From assembly GCF_003751225.1 (NCBI RefSeq), contig NZ_RJKE01000001.1, positions 1,736,001-1,800,000 on the forward strand: a DNA stretch of 64,000 nt, read 5' to 3'. Source of the DNA: Actinocorallia herbida (GTDB lineage Bacteria; Actinomycetota; Actinomycetes; Streptosporangiales; Streptosporangiaceae). The position numbers and the translations under genes were made by a program. This document shows, in pieces, positions 1 to 9,682 of the stretch (its first letter is position 1; each line of letters begins with the position of its first letter). A model generated the notes under the pieces. That model was not told where the DNA came from. It ran no database searches and worked only from the letters and a program-made list of their open reading frames with translations.

Positions 1-570
1 CAGCAGCCGGGTCGCCCCCCTGACGGGCGGCGCGACGAGGACGCGGACGGGGCCGTCGCCCTCGCCGACCCGGACGTACAGCAGGAACGCGGCGAAGATC
101 AGGGCCGAGGAGCACAGGTAGTGGATGGAGACCGTCGACGGGTTCAGCTTCGTGAGCACGGTGATGCCGCCGATCCCGGCCTGGAGCAGCACCCCGAGCG
201 GCTGGAGCAGGGCCAGTACGACGAGCTCGCGGCGCTGCGGGCGCAGCCGCCGGGCCGCGACGAAGACGGAGACCGCGACCGCGAGCACCAGGAAGGTGAG
301 CATCCGGTTGCCGAACTCGATGAGCATGTTGAACAGCGAGTGCGAGGGGTGCGCGGAGGGCACGAGGCTCTCTCCGGTGCACTTCGGCCAGGTCGGGCAG
401 CCGAGGCCGGAGGAGGTGAGCCGGACCACCCCGCCGGTGAGGATGATCCCGGCGTTCACCACGACGGCCGCGAGCGCCAGCAGGCGCAGCGATGCGGTGG
501 AGGGGTTCCAGACCGCGTCGCGCGCCCTGGCCAGCGGATTCTTGCTCTTGTCAACGGTCGTCACAGCCAC
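1..570 (-). CDS. ctaA: Heme A synthase CtaA/COX15, N-terminal part (runs off window)
   Basis: Converts heme O to heme A for aa3-type cytochrome oxidase; an integral membrane enzyme. About 190 N-terminal residues are visible on the minus strand and the rest lies before base 1. After the first membrane segment comes TGGVVRLTSSGLGCPTWPKC, the COX15 signature with the family's cysteine pair, followed by IEFGNRM, whose Glu and Arg are conserved. Further membrane segments follow. I chose the GTG at 570; another in-frame GTG lies at 564, and a GGAGG about 18 bases upstream supports neither firmly. It reads in the same direction as the ABC exporter pair next to it, an arrangement also found beside suf in mycobacteria as I recall. 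Confidence 0.93.
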   Translation of the reverse strand, partial: MAVTTVDKSKNPLARARDAVWNPSTASLRLLALAAVVVNAGIILTGGVVRLTSSGLGCPTWPKCTGESLVPSAHPSHSLFNMLIEFGNRMLTFLVLAVAVSVFVAARRLRPQRRELVVLALLQPLGVLLQAGIGGITVLTKLNPSTVSIHYLCSSALIFAAFLLYVRVGEGDGPVRVLVAPPVRGATRLL

Positions 571-611
571 GGCCTCATCGTAGGACGGCCTCCGCAGTGG
601 CCCGACCCGGG

Positions 612-1517
612 TCAGGTTCTGGCGTTCCGGGTCGCTCCGGCGCAGGCCAGCATGACCGCGAGGATCGCCGCCCACTGGACCGGCGACAGGTGCTCGCCGA
701 GCAGCAGCACCCCGACGAGCGCGGCGACGGCGGGCTCCAGGCTCATGAGGATGCCGAAGACGCCCTGGGGGATGCGCCGCAGCGCCTCGAGCTCCAGCGT
801 GTAGGGCACCACGGACGACAGCAGCCCGACCCCGACGCCCAGCGCGACCAGTTCGGGGGTGAGCACCGACCAGCCGGCGTCGGCCAGGGCGGCCATCCCG
901 GGCGGGAGGACGAGGACCGTCGCCACCACACTGGCCAGCGCGAGGCCCGTGGCGCCCGGAAGGCGCCGTCCCGCGGCCGCCGCGGCGAAGATGTACAGGG
1001 CCCAGCCGAGGCCCGCCAGCAGCGCCCACAGGACGCCGGGCACGTTGACGTCGCCGCCGTCCCTGGCGAGGGCGACGACCCCGCCGAAGGCCAGCGCGGC
1101 CCACAGCAGGTCCAGCGGCCGCCGCGACGCCAGGACCGCCACGCACAGCGGCCCGAGGAACTCGATGGTCACCGCGATGCCGAGCGGGATGTGCTGGAGC
1201 GACTGGTAGATCGAGAAGTTCATCAGCGCGAGTGACCCGCCGAGCGCGGCCGCCGCGCCCAGGTCCCGCCGGGACGCCCCGCGCAGCACCCGCCACAGCC
1301 GCTTGCGCACCATGAACCCGACCACGACCGCCGAGGTCACCAGCCGCAGCACCACGATCCACGACGGCGGCAGCCGGTCGAACATCCCCTTGGCCAGGCC
1401 CGCCCCGAGCTGCACCGACAGGATCCCGAACAGCACGAGGACCGACGGCGGCACGGACCCGAGCCCGGGAATCCCCCCGGCCCTGGCCTCGTCGGCCTGC
1501 GCCGCGCTCACTCCCAA
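612..1517 (-). CDS. EamA/DMT-family exporter
   Basis: A 301-residue multi-spanning membrane protein with two tandem EamA halves, about ten predicted helices, similar in build to the RhtA/YdcZ metabolite exporters. The segment ending SVVPYTLELEALRRIPQGVFGILMS is typical of the second repeat of RhtA-like carriers, which export amino acids such as threonine or homoserine. The substrate here cannot be read from sequence. Its ATG lies inside the end of the upstream ABC permease gene (10-base overlap), which suggests translational coupling and one transcript with the exporter genes. It separates ctaA from the ABC pair, which are direct neighbours in the mycobacterial arrangement I recall. Confidence 0.88.
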   Translation of the reverse strand: MGVSAAQADEARAGGIPGLGSVPPSVLVLFGILSVQLGAGLAKGMFDRLPPSWIVVLRLVTSAVVVGFMVRKRLWRVLRGASRRDLGAAAALGGSLALMNFSIYQSLQHIPLGIAVTIEFLGPLCVAVLASRRPLDLLWAALAFGGVVALARDGGDVNVPGVLWALLAGLGWALYIFAAAAAGRRLPGATGLALASVVATVLVLPPGMAALADAGWSVLTPELVALGVGVGLLSSVVPYTLELEALRRIPQGVFGILMSLEPAVAALVGVLLLGEHLSPVQWAAILAVMLACAGATRNART

Positions 1518-2275
1518 CGGAAGAAGCGGGCGGCGAGCGCGAGGCCGGCGACCGCCCAGCCGGCGAGGATCAGCAGCTGGGCGCCAGGCAGGGCGGTGCC
1601 GTCGGCGAGGATCGCGCGCAGGGCGCCGGACAGCGCCGAGATCGGCAGCAGCTCCAGCACGGAGGCGAAGCCCGCGGGGAACTTGTCCAGCGGGAAGACC
1701 ACGCCGCCGAGAACGAGCAGCAGCAGGTAGACGAGGTTGGCCGCGGCGAGGGTGGCCTCGGCCCGCAGGGTCCCGGCCATGAGCAGGCCGAACCCGCTGA
1801 ACGCCGCGGTGCCCAGCAGGACGGCCAGGACCGCCGCGGCGGGGTTGCCCGCGGGGCTCCAGCCGAGCGCCAGCGCCACCGCGATGATCACGACGGCCTG
1901 GATCAGCTCGACCAGCACGACCGTCAGCGTCTTGGCGAGGATCAGCCCGGAACGCGGCAGCGGCGTCGCGCCGAGCCGCTTGAGCACCCCGTACCGGCGC
2001 TCGAAGCCCGTCCCGATCGCCTGCCCGGTGAACGCCGTCGACATGACGGCCAGGGCCAGCACGCCGGGCGTGAGGAAGTCCACCCGCTCGCCCTCCCCGA
2101 GGTCGAGCAGCGAAGTGAGGCTGAACACCACGAGCAGCAGCACCGGAATGATCAGCGTCAGCAGCAGCTGCTCGCCGTTCCGCAGCACCGCCTTCAACTC
2201 GTACGCGGCCTGCGCCCCCACCATCCGGGGCAACGACGCGGCCACCGGCCGAGGACTGAAATCCAGAACGGTCAT
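1508..2275 (-). CDS. ABC-2 type transporter permease
   Basis: A 255-residue membrane subunit of an ABC exporter, with about six hydrophobic segments and the ABC-2 fold typical of DrrB-like drug or lipid exporters. Start chosen at the ATG at 2275 because it overlaps the stop of the upstream ATPase gene by four bases (ATGA). A longer reading frame upstream has no ribosome site and lies entirely within the ATPase gene. It works with the ATPase encoded just before it; substrate unknown. The pair sits next to ctaA, as the homologous exporter does in mycobacteria, so a link to heme or respiratory maturation is possible but unproven. Confidence 0.9.
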   Translation of the reverse strand: MTVLDFSPRPVAASLPRMVGAQAAYELKAVLRNGEQLLLTLIIPVLLLVVFSLTSLLDLGEGERVDFLTPGVLALAVMSTAFTGQAIGTGFERRYGVLKRLGATPLPRSGLILAKTLTVVLVELIQAVVIIAVALALGWSPAGNPAAAVLAVLLGTAAFSGFGLLMAGTLRAEATLAAANLVYLLLLVLGGVVFPLDKFPAGFASVLELLPISALSGALRAILADGTALPGAQLLILAGWAVAGLALAARFFRWE

Positions 2276-3186
2276 CCGCGAAGCTCCCTGCCGGTCAGTT
2301 CCAGGAAGACGTCTTCCAGGGTGCGGCGTTCGATCCGCAGGTCTTCGGCGAGGACGCCGTGGGAGGCGCACCAGGCGGTGACGGTGGCCAGGAGTTCGGG
2401 GCCGACCTCGCCCTCGATGAGGTAGTGGCCGGCGGGGGACTCCTTGGCGGCGCTGCCCGCGGGGAGCGCGTTGAGCAGTTCGTCGAGGCCGAGTCCGGCG
2501 CGGGCGCGGAACCTGAGCTGGTGCTCGGCGCCGGTCAGCGCGGCGGGCGCGCCCTCGGCGACGACCCTGCCCCGGTCGATGATGACGATCTGGTCGGACA
2601 GCTGCTCGGCCTCGTCCATGAAGTGGGTGGTGAGCAGCACCGAGACCCCGGCGGCGCGCAGGTCGGCGATGAGCTCCCAGGTGGCGCGGCGCGCCTGAGG
2701 GTCGAGGCCCGCGGTCGGCTCGTCGAGGAACACCAGCTCGGGCCTGCCGACGATCGCCGCGGCCAGCGAAAGCCGCTGCTGCTGGCCGCCGGACAGCCGC
2801 CGGTAGGGCGTGCGGGCGTGCTCGGTGAGGCCGAGCCGGTCCATCAGCGCGGCGGGATCGAGCGGGTGGGTGTGGAAGGAGGCCATGAGGCGCAGGAACT
2901 CCCCGGCCTTGGCCGTGCCCGGCACCCCGCCCGTCTGCGGCATCACCCCGACCCGGGCGCGCAGCGCCCGGTCGCCGGGCTCGAGGCCGAGGACGCGGAC
3001 GGTCCCGCCGTCGTGCGCCCGGTACCCCTCGCAGATCTCCAAGGTGCTCGTCTTGCCCGCCCCGTTGGGTCCGAGCAGCGCGGTCACCTCACCGCGGCGG
3101 GCCGTGAACGACAGGTCCGCCACCGCGGTGGCCCGCCCATAGCGCTTGACCAGGCCGGTGATCTCCAGTGCGGGGGGTGCTGCCAT
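2272..3186 (-). CDS. ABC transporter ATP-binding protein (DrrA-like)
   Basis: A 304-residue nucleotide-binding subunit. Visible motifs are Walker A GPNGAGKTS near residue 40, signature LSGGQQQR, Walker B LVFLDEPTAGLD and the switch histidine in TTHFMDEAE. The C-terminal 80 residues form the extra domain usual in DrrA/CcmA-type exporters, with RTLEDVFLELTGRELRG at the end. Start chosen at the ATG at 3186, where similarity to the family begins. No Shine-Dalgarno sequence precedes it, but a TAGACT hexamer sits seven bases upstream, as in leaderless actinobacterial genes. Forms the exporter with the downstream permease. Confidence 0.94.
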   Translation of the reverse strand: MAAPPALEITGLVKRYGRATAVADLSFTARRGEVTALLGPNGAGKTSTLEICEGYRAHDGGTVRVLGLEPGDRALRARVGVMPQTGGVPGTAKAGEFLRLMASFHTHPLDPAALMDRLGLTEHARTPYRRLSGGQQQRLSLAAAIVGRPELVFLDEPTAGLDPQARRATWELIADLRAAGVSVLLTTHFMDEAEQLSDQIVIIDRGRVVAEGAPAALTGAEHQLRFRARAGLGLDELLNALPAGSAAKESPAGHYLIEGEVGPELLATVTAWCASHGVLAEDLRIERRTLEDVFLELTGRELRG

Positions 3187-3193
3187 GCAGGGA

Positions 3194-3199
3194 AGTCTA
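3194..3199 (-). promoter_or_regulatory. Candidate -10 element of a leaderless promoter
   Basis: TAGACT on the minus strand fits the actinobacterial TANNNT -10 pattern and lies seven bases before the ATG of the ABC ATPase gene, which lacks a ribosome-binding site. That spacing would put the transcript start at the ATG. No clear -35 is visible. Confidence 0.4.
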
Positions 3200-3323
3200 G
3201 ATGCGGGCTTTGCGGGCTCCGGCACGGGCCACGGGTAAAGAAGAACGTCGGAGGGGTGCTGGACACGGCCAATTCCGCGGTGGGGGCGGTTCCGGGGGAC
3301 GTCCGGTCTGGCACGGTCGGAGT

Positions 3324-4232
3324 ATGGGGGCTGAACTGAGGAAGCTGCGGGGGCGGATCCGGTCGATCAGCGCGACCGCGAAGATCACTCGCGCGCAGGA
3401 GCTGATCGCGGCGTCGCGCATCTCGCGGGCGCAGGCCCGGCAGGCGGCGTCACGGCCCTACGCGAGACAGATCACACGGGCGGTCAGCGCGCTGCTGACG
3501 CACAACGTGACCGAGGACCACGCGCTGCTGAACCGCGCGCCGGACACCTCCCGGGTCGCGATCCTCATGATCACCGGGGACCGGGGGTTCTGCGGCGCCT
3601 ACAACGCCAACGTCCTGCGGCACGGCAACGCCCTGGAGAAGCTGCTGCGCGGCCAGGGCAAGGAGGTCGTGTTCTACCTCTGCGGCACCAAGGGCGTCGA
3701 CAACTTCCGGTACAACCACCGGCCGATCGAGAAGTCCTGGCTGGGGCAGTCCGGCGAGCCGTCCTACGCCACCGCGGCCGACATCGGGCGGACCCTCGTC
3801 GAACGGTTCGACACCCCGACGGTCGAGGGCGGCGTGGGCGAGGTGCACGTCATCTACACCCGGTTCGTCTCGATGATCAACCAGGAGATGACGGTCCGGC
3901 GCATCCTGCCGCTGGCGGTCGAGGACGTCGAGGGGGAGCCCGGCGAGGGCCCGTCCGCCACCTACGACTTCGAGCCGACGGTCGGGGACGTCCTCGACGT
4001 CGTCATCCAGCAGTACGTGCGCGGCAGGATGTGGAACATGCTCCTGGAGTCCGCGGCGTCCGAGCACGCCGCCCGCCGCCAGGCGATGATGTCGGCCACC
4101 GACAACGCCAACGACCTGATCTTCAAGCTGACCCGCCGTGCCAACGAGGCCCGTCAGGCCGAGGTCACCAATGAGCTGATCGACATCGTCAGCGGCGCCA
4201 ACGCCCTCACCGACCAGCGGGCCGAAGACTGA
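3324..4232 (+). CDS. atpG: Orphan F1 ATP synthase gamma subunit
   Basis: A 302-residue gamma-subunit homolog, the rotor shaft of F1 ATP synthase. The N-terminal helix MGAELRKLRGRIRSIS leads into KITRAQELIAASRI, where most family members have AMEMIAASRI. The central domain carries GDRGFCGAYNANVLR, and the C-terminal helix is RRANEARQAEVTNELIDI. Length is normal and nothing looks broken. A GGAG sits only one base before the ATG, so the ribosome site is poor, but family alignment fixes the start. No other atp gene is in this window, whereas gamma normally lies between atpA and atpD. It may be a second copy for a modified or hydrolysis-controlled F1, or a relocated gene. Confidence 0.9.
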   Translation: MGAELRKLRGRIRSISATAKITRAQELIAASRISRAQARQAASRPYARQITRAVSALLTHNVTEDHALLNRAPDTSRVAILMITGDRGFCGAYNANVLRHGNALEKLLRGQGKEVVFYLCGTKGVDNFRYNHRPIEKSWLGQSGEPSYATAADIGRTLVERFDTPTVEGGVGEVHVIYTRFVSMINQEMTVRRILPLAVEDVEGEPGEGPSATYDFEPTVGDVLDVVIQQYVRGRMWNMLLESAASEHAARRQAMMSATDNANDLIFKLTRRANEARQAEVTNELIDIVSGANALTDQRAED

Positions 4233-4403
4233 CCGGGCACGGCCTTCCGCGCGGAGGCGCCGGGACTGGAAACGCCCGGTCACCGCTTTGCCGGAGGAGC
4301 CTTCAAGCGTTTGGAAAAGTTCCCCAGCTTCGGGTAAACCGGTCGGGCGTCTCCCGGTTCGCGGTGCGGCGCGAGCCGTTCGGGACTATGCGGGGGAACA
4401 GCG

Positions 4404-4700
4404 ATGGACCAGGAGCGCGCGCCGGAGAAGGCGCACGAGGAGACGTCCCTCAGCGCTGCGGAGAGCGCGGCGGCGGCCGCGCTGGCGCGCCGGTTCGCGT
4501 CCGACGACCCCGAGCTCGCCCGGCGGCTCGACACCCTCGGCGGCTACGAGACCAGCCCGCTCGGCCTGCCGTCGCGCTGGACCGCGGTGCCCGCGGCCCT
4601 GGTCGCGGCGCTGATCGCGATCGGCGCGCTCTTCGGCATGACGGTCTCGGCCGACGAGACCCCCGTGCCGGGGACGATGAACTCCCTTCATCTGAAGTAG
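4404..4700 (+). CDS. Small single-span membrane protein, unknown function
   Basis: Encodes 98 residues. The first 57 are charged and alanine-rich, and residues about 58-80 (AVPAALVAALIAIGALFGM) form one membrane helix followed by a short tail. A good GGGGGA ribosome site precedes the ATG. I recognise no named domain; the layout recalls small actinobacterial DUF3040-like membrane proteins, but that is not established. It lies between the orphan gamma gene and the arginine deiminase operon, with untranslated gaps on both sides, so co-transcription with either is uncertain. Confidence 0.65.
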   Translation: MDQERAPEKAHEETSLSAAESAAAAALARRFASDDPELARRLDTLGGYETSPLGLPSRWTAVPAALVAALIAIGALFGMTVSADETPVPGTMNSLHLK

Positions 4701-4919
4701 CGGGTCGCCAGGGCGCGGCCCCGGGTCAACGGGGCTCCCCGGCAGCATAAAAAGACCAGCAATTCGGGTATTACTCCCAGATCTTCATCCTCTTTGTCGG
4801 ATTTCGGAAAGAGTTTCGGTTCCGAACCCTCCGGGGAGGCAGAGTCTTGTCGGGAATCTTGTCCACCGGAACCCGTTTTCGGGGGACTTGATAGGGGCTC
4901 TGGTAGTTCGGGGGGCGAC
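4701..4919 (+). other. Intergenic leader of the arginine deiminase operon
   Basis: About 219 bases before the first permease gene, clearly richer in A and T than the surroundings (for example around 4745-4800). I see no convincing -35/-10 pair or operator. Its position makes it the likely control region of the arginine deiminase operon. An in-frame extension of the permease into this stretch lacks a ribosome site, whereas the ATG at 4920 has a G-rich one. Confidence 0.4.
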
Positions 4920-6353
4920 ATGGGGGACCCGCGTGGTCACACGGGAGCGCCCACGTCCGGAGCGACGGCGCTGGGTCCCGAGGACACCGTCGGCGGAGAC
5001 GTCTCCGCGGGCGGGAGACTCGGACTGCCGGGCGCGATCGCGCTGGTCATCGGAAACATCGTCGGCACCGGGATCTTCCTGCTGCCGACCTCGCTGGCGG
5101 CCATCGGGTCGGTGAGCATCCTCGTCCTGCTGCTGGTCACGATCGGCGCGATCGCCCTGGCGATCGTCTTCGGCAGGCTCGGCAGCCGGATCCCGGCAGG
5201 CGGTGGCCCCTACGCCTACGCCCGCGACGCGTTCGGCGAGTTCGCGGGCTTCTGGGTCGCCTGGTCGTTCTGGCTGACGGCCTGGATCGGCAACGCCGGC
5301 ATCGCGTTCGCCTGGGTCGGCTACGTCAACTCCCTCTTCGGCTGGCGCGCCGACAACCCGCTCCAGAACATCGCCATCGGCCTCGTCGGCCTGTGGATCC
5401 CGGCGTTCGTCAACCTCAGCGGCGTGAAGAACATCGGCCTGTTCCAGATGGTCACCACGATCCTGAAGTTCGCGCCGCTGCTCTTCGTCGGCCTCGTCGG
5501 CCTGTTCTTCGTCAACGGCGCCAACTTCCCCGCCTGGAACGCCAGCGGCGGCTCCCTGTGGGCGGCCATCGCGCTCGCCGCGGGCCTCATCCTCTTCGCC
5601 TACTCCGGCATGGAGAGCGTGACGATCGTCGCCGAGCGGCTCAAGGACCCGGTCCGCAACATCGGCAAGGCCAGCATCTACGGCGTGCTCGCCTGCGCCG
5701 CGATGTACCTGCTCGCCACCATCGCCATCTTCGGCACCGTGCCCGCGGGCCAGCTGACGAACTCCACCGCCCCGTTCGCCGACGCCATCAACAACATGTT
5801 CGGCGGCGGCATCTGGGGCAAGGTGATGGCCGCGTGCGCCGTCGTCTCCGGCATCGGCGCCCTGAACGGCTGGACGATGCTGGTCGCCGAGATGCCGATG
5901 GCCGCCGCCCAGGACCGGATGTTCCCGACCCCGTTCGCCCGGCTCTCGCGGCGCGGCGCCCCGGTGTTCGGCATCCTCCTCGGCACGATCCTCACCTCGA
6001 TCATGCTGGTGTACGCCTACCTGGGCTCCGAGCAGGGCTTCGACACGATCCTGCTGCTCGCGTCGTTCACCACCGCGCTGCCGTACTTCTTCTCCGCGGC
6101 GGCCCAGCTGTACTGGCTGGTCACCGGAGGCCGCGACGTCAACCGGGGCAGGCTCGTGCGCGACCTCGCCATCACCTGCCTCGCCCTGCTGTTCGGCGCG
6201 TGGATCGTCTACGGCGCGGGCGCGGACGCCGCCCTCCTGGGGATGCTCATGATGCTGGTCGGCGTCCCCGTCTACATCTGGGTCAAGGCCAAGCGCGGCG
6301 AGTACGGGCCGAACGAGCGCCGCGGCGTCGCCGCCCGCAACGAGACCGTCTAA
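4920..6353 (+). CDS. arcD: APC-family amino acid permease, probable arginine/ornithine exchanger
   Basis: A 477-residue permease of the amino acid-polyamine-organocation superfamily, with about twelve membrane helices. The first helix contains [12 protein letters not shown], the conserved glycine-rich substrate-binding break of APC carriers such as AdiC. As first gene of an arginine deiminase operon, with the arcA start 13 bases past its stop, it most likely swaps external arginine for ornithine; that role rests on context. Start chosen at the ATG at 4920 with GGGGGG just upstream; an upstream extension lacks a ribosome site and looks non-coding. The symbol arcD is by role, and some arcD genes belong to another carrier family. 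Confidence 0.85.
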   Translation: MGDPRGHTGAPTSGATALGPEDTVGGDVSAGGRLGLPGAIALVIGNIVGTGIFLLPTSLAAIGSVSILVLLLVTIGAIALAIVFGRLGSRIPAGGGPYAYARDAFGEFAGFWVAWSFWLTAWIGNAGIAFAWVGYVNSLFGWRADNPLQNIAIGLVGLWIPAFVNLSGVKNIGLFQMVTTILKFAPLLFVGLVGLFFVNGANFPAWNASGGSLWAAIALAAGLILFAYSGMESVTIVAERLKDPVRNIGKASIYGVLACAAMYLLATIAIFGTVPAGQLTNSTAPFADAINNMFGGGIWGKVMAACAVVSGIGALNGWTMLVAEMPMAAAQDRMFPTPFARLSRRGAPVFGILLGTILTSIMLVYAYLGSEQGFDTILLLASFTTALPYFFSAAAQLYWLVTGGRDVNRGRLVRDLAITCLALLFGAWIVYGAGADAALLGMLMMLVGVPVYIWVKAKRGEYGPNERRGVAARNETV

Positions 6354-6366
6354 GGGAGGGAACCCC

Positions 6367-7611
6367 ATGACTTTCCACGTCGATTCCGAGGTCGGCCGGC
6401 TCAAGCAGGTCCTGCTGCACAAGCCCGAGCTGGCGCTCCAGCGGCTGACCCCGTCCAACAAGGACGAGCTGCTCTTCGACGACGTGCTCTGGGTGGAGCG
6501 CGCCAAGGAGGAGCACGACGAGTTCCGCGGCCTCCTGGAGAGCCGCGGCATCCGGGTCCACATGCTCGCCGACCTGCTGCGCGAGACCATCGGCATCCCC
6601 GAGGCCAAGAAGTACATCCTCGACCACATCATCGACGACCGCTTCTTCGGCCCGCTGGCCACCGACGGGATCCGCAACACCCTCGACGCGATGGACGACG
6701 TGTTCCTCGGCCGGACCCTGACGGGCGGCATCACCAAGCGCGAGATGCTCCAGCGGATGTCGGAGCCGAAGTCCATCGCGTTCCACTCGATGGACATGGA
6801 CGGGTTCGTGCTCCCGCCGCTGCCCAACCACCTGTTCACCCGCGACACCTCGTGCTGGGTGTACGACGGCGTGTCCATCAACGCGATGCGCAAGAAGGCG
6901 CGCATGCGCGAGACCACGAACATGGAGGCCATCTACCGCTTCCACCCGATGTTCGCCGCCGGGTACGACCGTCCCGAGGCCGACGGGTACCACATCTGGA
7001 ACCACGGCTCGGTGTCCGCGCCCGCCACCCTGGAGGGCGGCGACGTGCTCGTCATCGGCGAGGGCGCGGTGCTCATCGGGATGAGCGAGCGATCCCAGCC
7101 GCAGTCGGTGGAGATGCTCGCCAGGAACCTGTTCAAGCACGGGTCCGCCAAGAAGATCGTCGCGCTGAACATGCCGAAGGCCCGCGCGTTCATGCACCTG
7201 GACACGGTGATGACGAACGTCAGCCCCGGCGTGTTCACCAAGTACGCGGGCATGGGGATGCTCGCGTCCTACACGATCGAGCCGGGCGACACCGACAAGG
7301 AGCTCAAGGTCACCGACCACGCTCCGGAGGACATGCACAAGGCCATCGGCCGGGCCATCGGCATGGACGAGGTCAAGATGCTCACCGCCACCCAGGACGT
7401 CATGGCGGCCGAGCGCGAGCAGTGGGACGACGGGTGCAACGTGCTCACCCTGGAGCCCGGCGTGGTCGTCGCCTACGAGCGCAACACCACCACCAACAAC
7501 TTCCTGCGCCGTAACGGCGTGGAGGTCCTCACCATCAAGGGCAGCGAGCTGGGCCGCGGCCGGGGCGGCCCGCGGTGCATGTCCTGCCCGATGGAGCGCG
7601 AAGCGAACTAG
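6367..7611 (+). CDS. arcA: Arginine deiminase
   Basis: Hydrolyses arginine to citrulline and ammonia, the first step of the arginine deiminase pathway. The 414 residues match the usual length. Family hallmarks are FTRDTS with the catalytic Asp, EGGDV with the catalytic Glu, HLDTVMT with the catalytic His, and the C-terminal nucleophile Cys in RCMSCPMER. All active-site residues are present. The ATG follows AGGGAGGG. It is the second gene of the operon, between the permease and ornithine carbamoyltransferase. Ammonia release can protect from acid and feeds ATP production through arcB and arcC. Confidence 0.97.
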   Translation: MTFHVDSEVGRLKQVLLHKPELALQRLTPSNKDELLFDDVLWVERAKEEHDEFRGLLESRGIRVHMLADLLRETIGIPEAKKYILDHIIDDRFFGPLATDGIRNTLDAMDDVFLGRTLTGGITKREMLQRMSEPKSIAFHSMDMDGFVLPPLPNHLFTRDTSCWVYDGVSINAMRKKARMRETTNMEAIYRFHPMFAAGYDRPEADGYHIWNHGSVSAPATLEGGDVLVIGEGAVLIGMSERSQPQSVEMLARNLFKHGSAKKIVALNMPKARAFMHLDTVMTNVSPGVFTKYAGMGMLASYTIEPGDTDKELKVTDHAPEDMHKAIGRAIGMDEVKMLTATQDVMAAEREQWDDGCNVLTLEPGVVVAYERNTTTNNFLRRNGVEVLTIKGSELGRGRGGPRCMSCPMEREAN

Positions 7612-7654
7612 GGCGAGGGGAGCTCGCCGTACGAGATCTCGGGGGAGACACACC

Positions 7655-8659
7655 ATGGGGTTCAACCTGAAAGGCCGCTCCTTCCTGCGGGAGCTGGACT
7701 TCACGCCGAAGGAATGGCGGTTCCTGCTCGACCTGTCGGCCGATCTGAAGGCCGCCAAGTACAGCGGGTCCGAGCAGCGCAGGCTCCGGGGCAAGAACAT
7801 CGCCCTGATCTTCGAGAAGACCTCGACCCGCACCCGCTGCGCGTTCGAGGTCGCCGCGCACGACGAGGGCGCGCACACCACCTACCTCGACCCGACGGGC
7901 TCGCAGATCGGGCACAAGGAGTCGATGAAGGACACCGCGCGCGTCCTCGGCCGGATGTTCGACGCGATCGAGTATCGCGGCAGCAAGCAGATGCTGGTGG
8001 AGGAGCTCGCCGAGTACGCGGGGGTGCCCGTCTACAACGGGCTCACCGACGAGTGGCACCCGACCCAGATGCTCGCCGACCAGCTCACCATGATGGAGCA
8101 CTGCGACAAGCCGCTCCGCGAGATCACCTTCGCCTACCTCGGCGACGCCAGGTTCAACATGGCGAACTCCTACATCGCGGCGGCGGCGGTCACCGGGATG
8201 AACTGCCGGATCGTCGCGCCCAAGGAGCTGTGGCCCGACAAGGACTTCGTGGTCAAACCGGCCAAGGAGGTCGCCGCGAAGACCGGCGCCGACATCAAGA
8301 TCACCGAGAAGGTGGACGAGGGCGTCAAGGGCGCCGACTTCGTCATCACCGACGTGTGGGTCTCCATGGGCGAGCCCAAGGAGGTCTGGAAGGACCGCGT
8401 GAAGATGCTGCGGCCCTACCAGGTCAACGCCGCGGTGATGAAGAAGACCGGGAACCCGATGGTGAAGTTCATGCACTGCCTCCCGGCCTTCCACAACCGG
8501 GAGACCACGGTCGGCGAGGACATCTTCGCCAAGACCGGGATGGACGGCCTCGAAGTCACCGAGGAGGTCTTCGAGTCCGACGCCTCGATCGTCTTCGACG
8601 AGGCGGAGAACCGGATGCACACGATCAAGGCCGTCATGGTCGCCACCCTGGGGCAGTGA
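7655..8659 (+). CDS. arcB: Ornithine carbamoyltransferase (catabolic)
   Basis: In this operon it would split citrulline with phosphate into ornithine and carbamoyl phosphate, the reverse of the anabolic ArgF reaction. The 334 residues contain STRTR, the carbamoyl-phosphate-binding motif near residue 57, HPTQ around residue 135, and the ornithine/catalytic motif HCLPAFH near residue 275. Sequence alone does not separate catabolic from anabolic enzymes. The catabolic assignment follows from its place between arcA and arcC. The stop of this gene is two bases from the arcC start, so the two are translationally linked. Confidence 0.95.
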   Translation: MGFNLKGRSFLRELDFTPKEWRFLLDLSADLKAAKYSGSEQRRLRGKNIALIFEKTSTRTRCAFEVAAHDEGAHTTYLDPTGSQIGHKESMKDTARVLGRMFDAIEYRGSKQMLVEELAEYAGVPVYNGLTDEWHPTQMLADQLTMMEHCDKPLREITFAYLGDARFNMANSYIAAAAVTGMNCRIVAPKELWPDKDFVVKPAKEVAAKTGADIKITEKVDEGVKGADFVITDVWVSMGEPKEVWKDRVKMLRPYQVNAAVMKKTGNPMVKFMHCLPAFHNRETTVGEDIFAKTGMDGLEVTEEVFESDASIVFDEAENRMHTIKAVMVATLGQ

Positions 8660-8661
8660 CG

Positions 8662-9597
8662 ATGCGCGTCGTCGTCGCCCTCGGAGGCAACGCCCTGCTG
8701 AAGCGGGGCCAGAAACCCGACGCCGACATCCAGCGGGACAACGTGATGACGGCCGTCCGGTCGCTCTCGCCGCTGGCCGCCGAGCACGAGCTGATCATCA
8801 CCCACGGCAACGGCCCCCAGGTCGGCGTCCTGGCGCTGGAGAGCGCCAGCGACCCCAACCTCACCAGGCCGTACCCGTTCGACACGCTCGGCGCGATGAC
8901 CGAGGGCATGATCGGCTACTGGATGCTCCAGGCGCTCCAGAACGCGCTGCCCGGCCGGCAGATCGTCTCGATGGTCAACCAGACGCTCGTGTCGGTCACC
9001 GATCCGGCGTTCCAGAACCCGACGAAGTTCGTCGGCGAGGTCTACACCAGGGACGAGGCGGAGAAACTGGCGCAGGCCAACGGGTGGACCGTCAAACCCG
9101 ACGGCGAGCACTACCGGCGGGTCGTCCCGTCACCGGTGCCGCAGCGCGTCGTGGAGACCAGGCTCATCCGAGGGCTCGTGCGCCAGGGCGTCATCGTCAT
9201 CTGCGCCGGAGGCGGCGGCGTGCCCGTCGTCCGCAACGAGAAGGGCCAGCTCGAGGGAGTCGAGGCGGTCATCGACAAGGACCTCACCGGCTCCCTGCTC
9301 GCCGAGGCGCTGGAAGCCGACGCCTTCCTCATCCTCACCGACGTGCCCGAGGTGCTGCGGCACTACGGCACGCCCGGCCAGGAGGCGATCCGGCACACCA
9401 CCCCGCACGAGCTGCGGGCCGAGGAGTTCCCCGCGGGCTCGATGGGGCCCAAGGTCGAGGCCGCGTGCGGGTTCGTCGAGCGCACCGGCGACATGGCCGC
9501 GATCGGCAGCCTCGACCAGTGCATGGAGATCCTGGCCGGCGCCCGGGGCACGATCATCACGCCCAACGCCACCTGGCCGCTCGCCAGCACGCTTTGA
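8662..9597 (+). CDS. arcC: Carbamate kinase
   Basis: Transfers the phosphate of carbamoyl phosphate to ADP, giving ATP, carbon dioxide and ammonia; this is the energy-yielding last step of the arginine deiminase pathway. The 311 residues belong to the amino acid kinase fold and start with VVALGGNALL, then ITHGNGPQVG and CAGGGGVPVV, all carbamate kinase motifs. The ending MGPKVEAACGFVE...AAIGSL is also typical. Its ATG is two bases after the arcB stop. With the two genes before it, it completes the ATP-forming route. Confidence 0.96.
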   Translation: MRVVVALGGNALLKRGQKPDADIQRDNVMTAVRSLSPLAAEHELIITHGNGPQVGVLALESASDPNLTRPYPFDTLGAMTEGMIGYWMLQALQNALPGRQIVSMVNQTLVSVTDPAFQNPTKFVGEVYTRDEAEKLAQANGWTVKPDGEHYRRVVPSPVPQRVVETRLIRGLVRQGVIVICAGGGGVPVVRNEKGQLEGVEAVIDKDLTGSLLAEALEADAFLILTDVPEVLRHYGTPGQEAIRHTTPHELRAEEFPAGSMGPKVEAACGFVERTGDMAAIGSLDQCMEILAGARGTIITPNATWPLASTL

Positions 9598-9682
9598 CGC
9601 CGGAGCCGCCGGTGGGGGCGCGACGTGCTCTGCGCGCGCTCCCATCGGCCACATCCCTTCCCTCTCTTCCCTGGGAGACCGC

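Noticed and set aside
4785-6932. Open frame of 715 codons on the minus strand across the permease and arcA
   Set aside because: It is antisense to two clear genes and has the low-complexity Arg/Gly/Asp/Val makeup of GC-rich shadow frames; no family motif.
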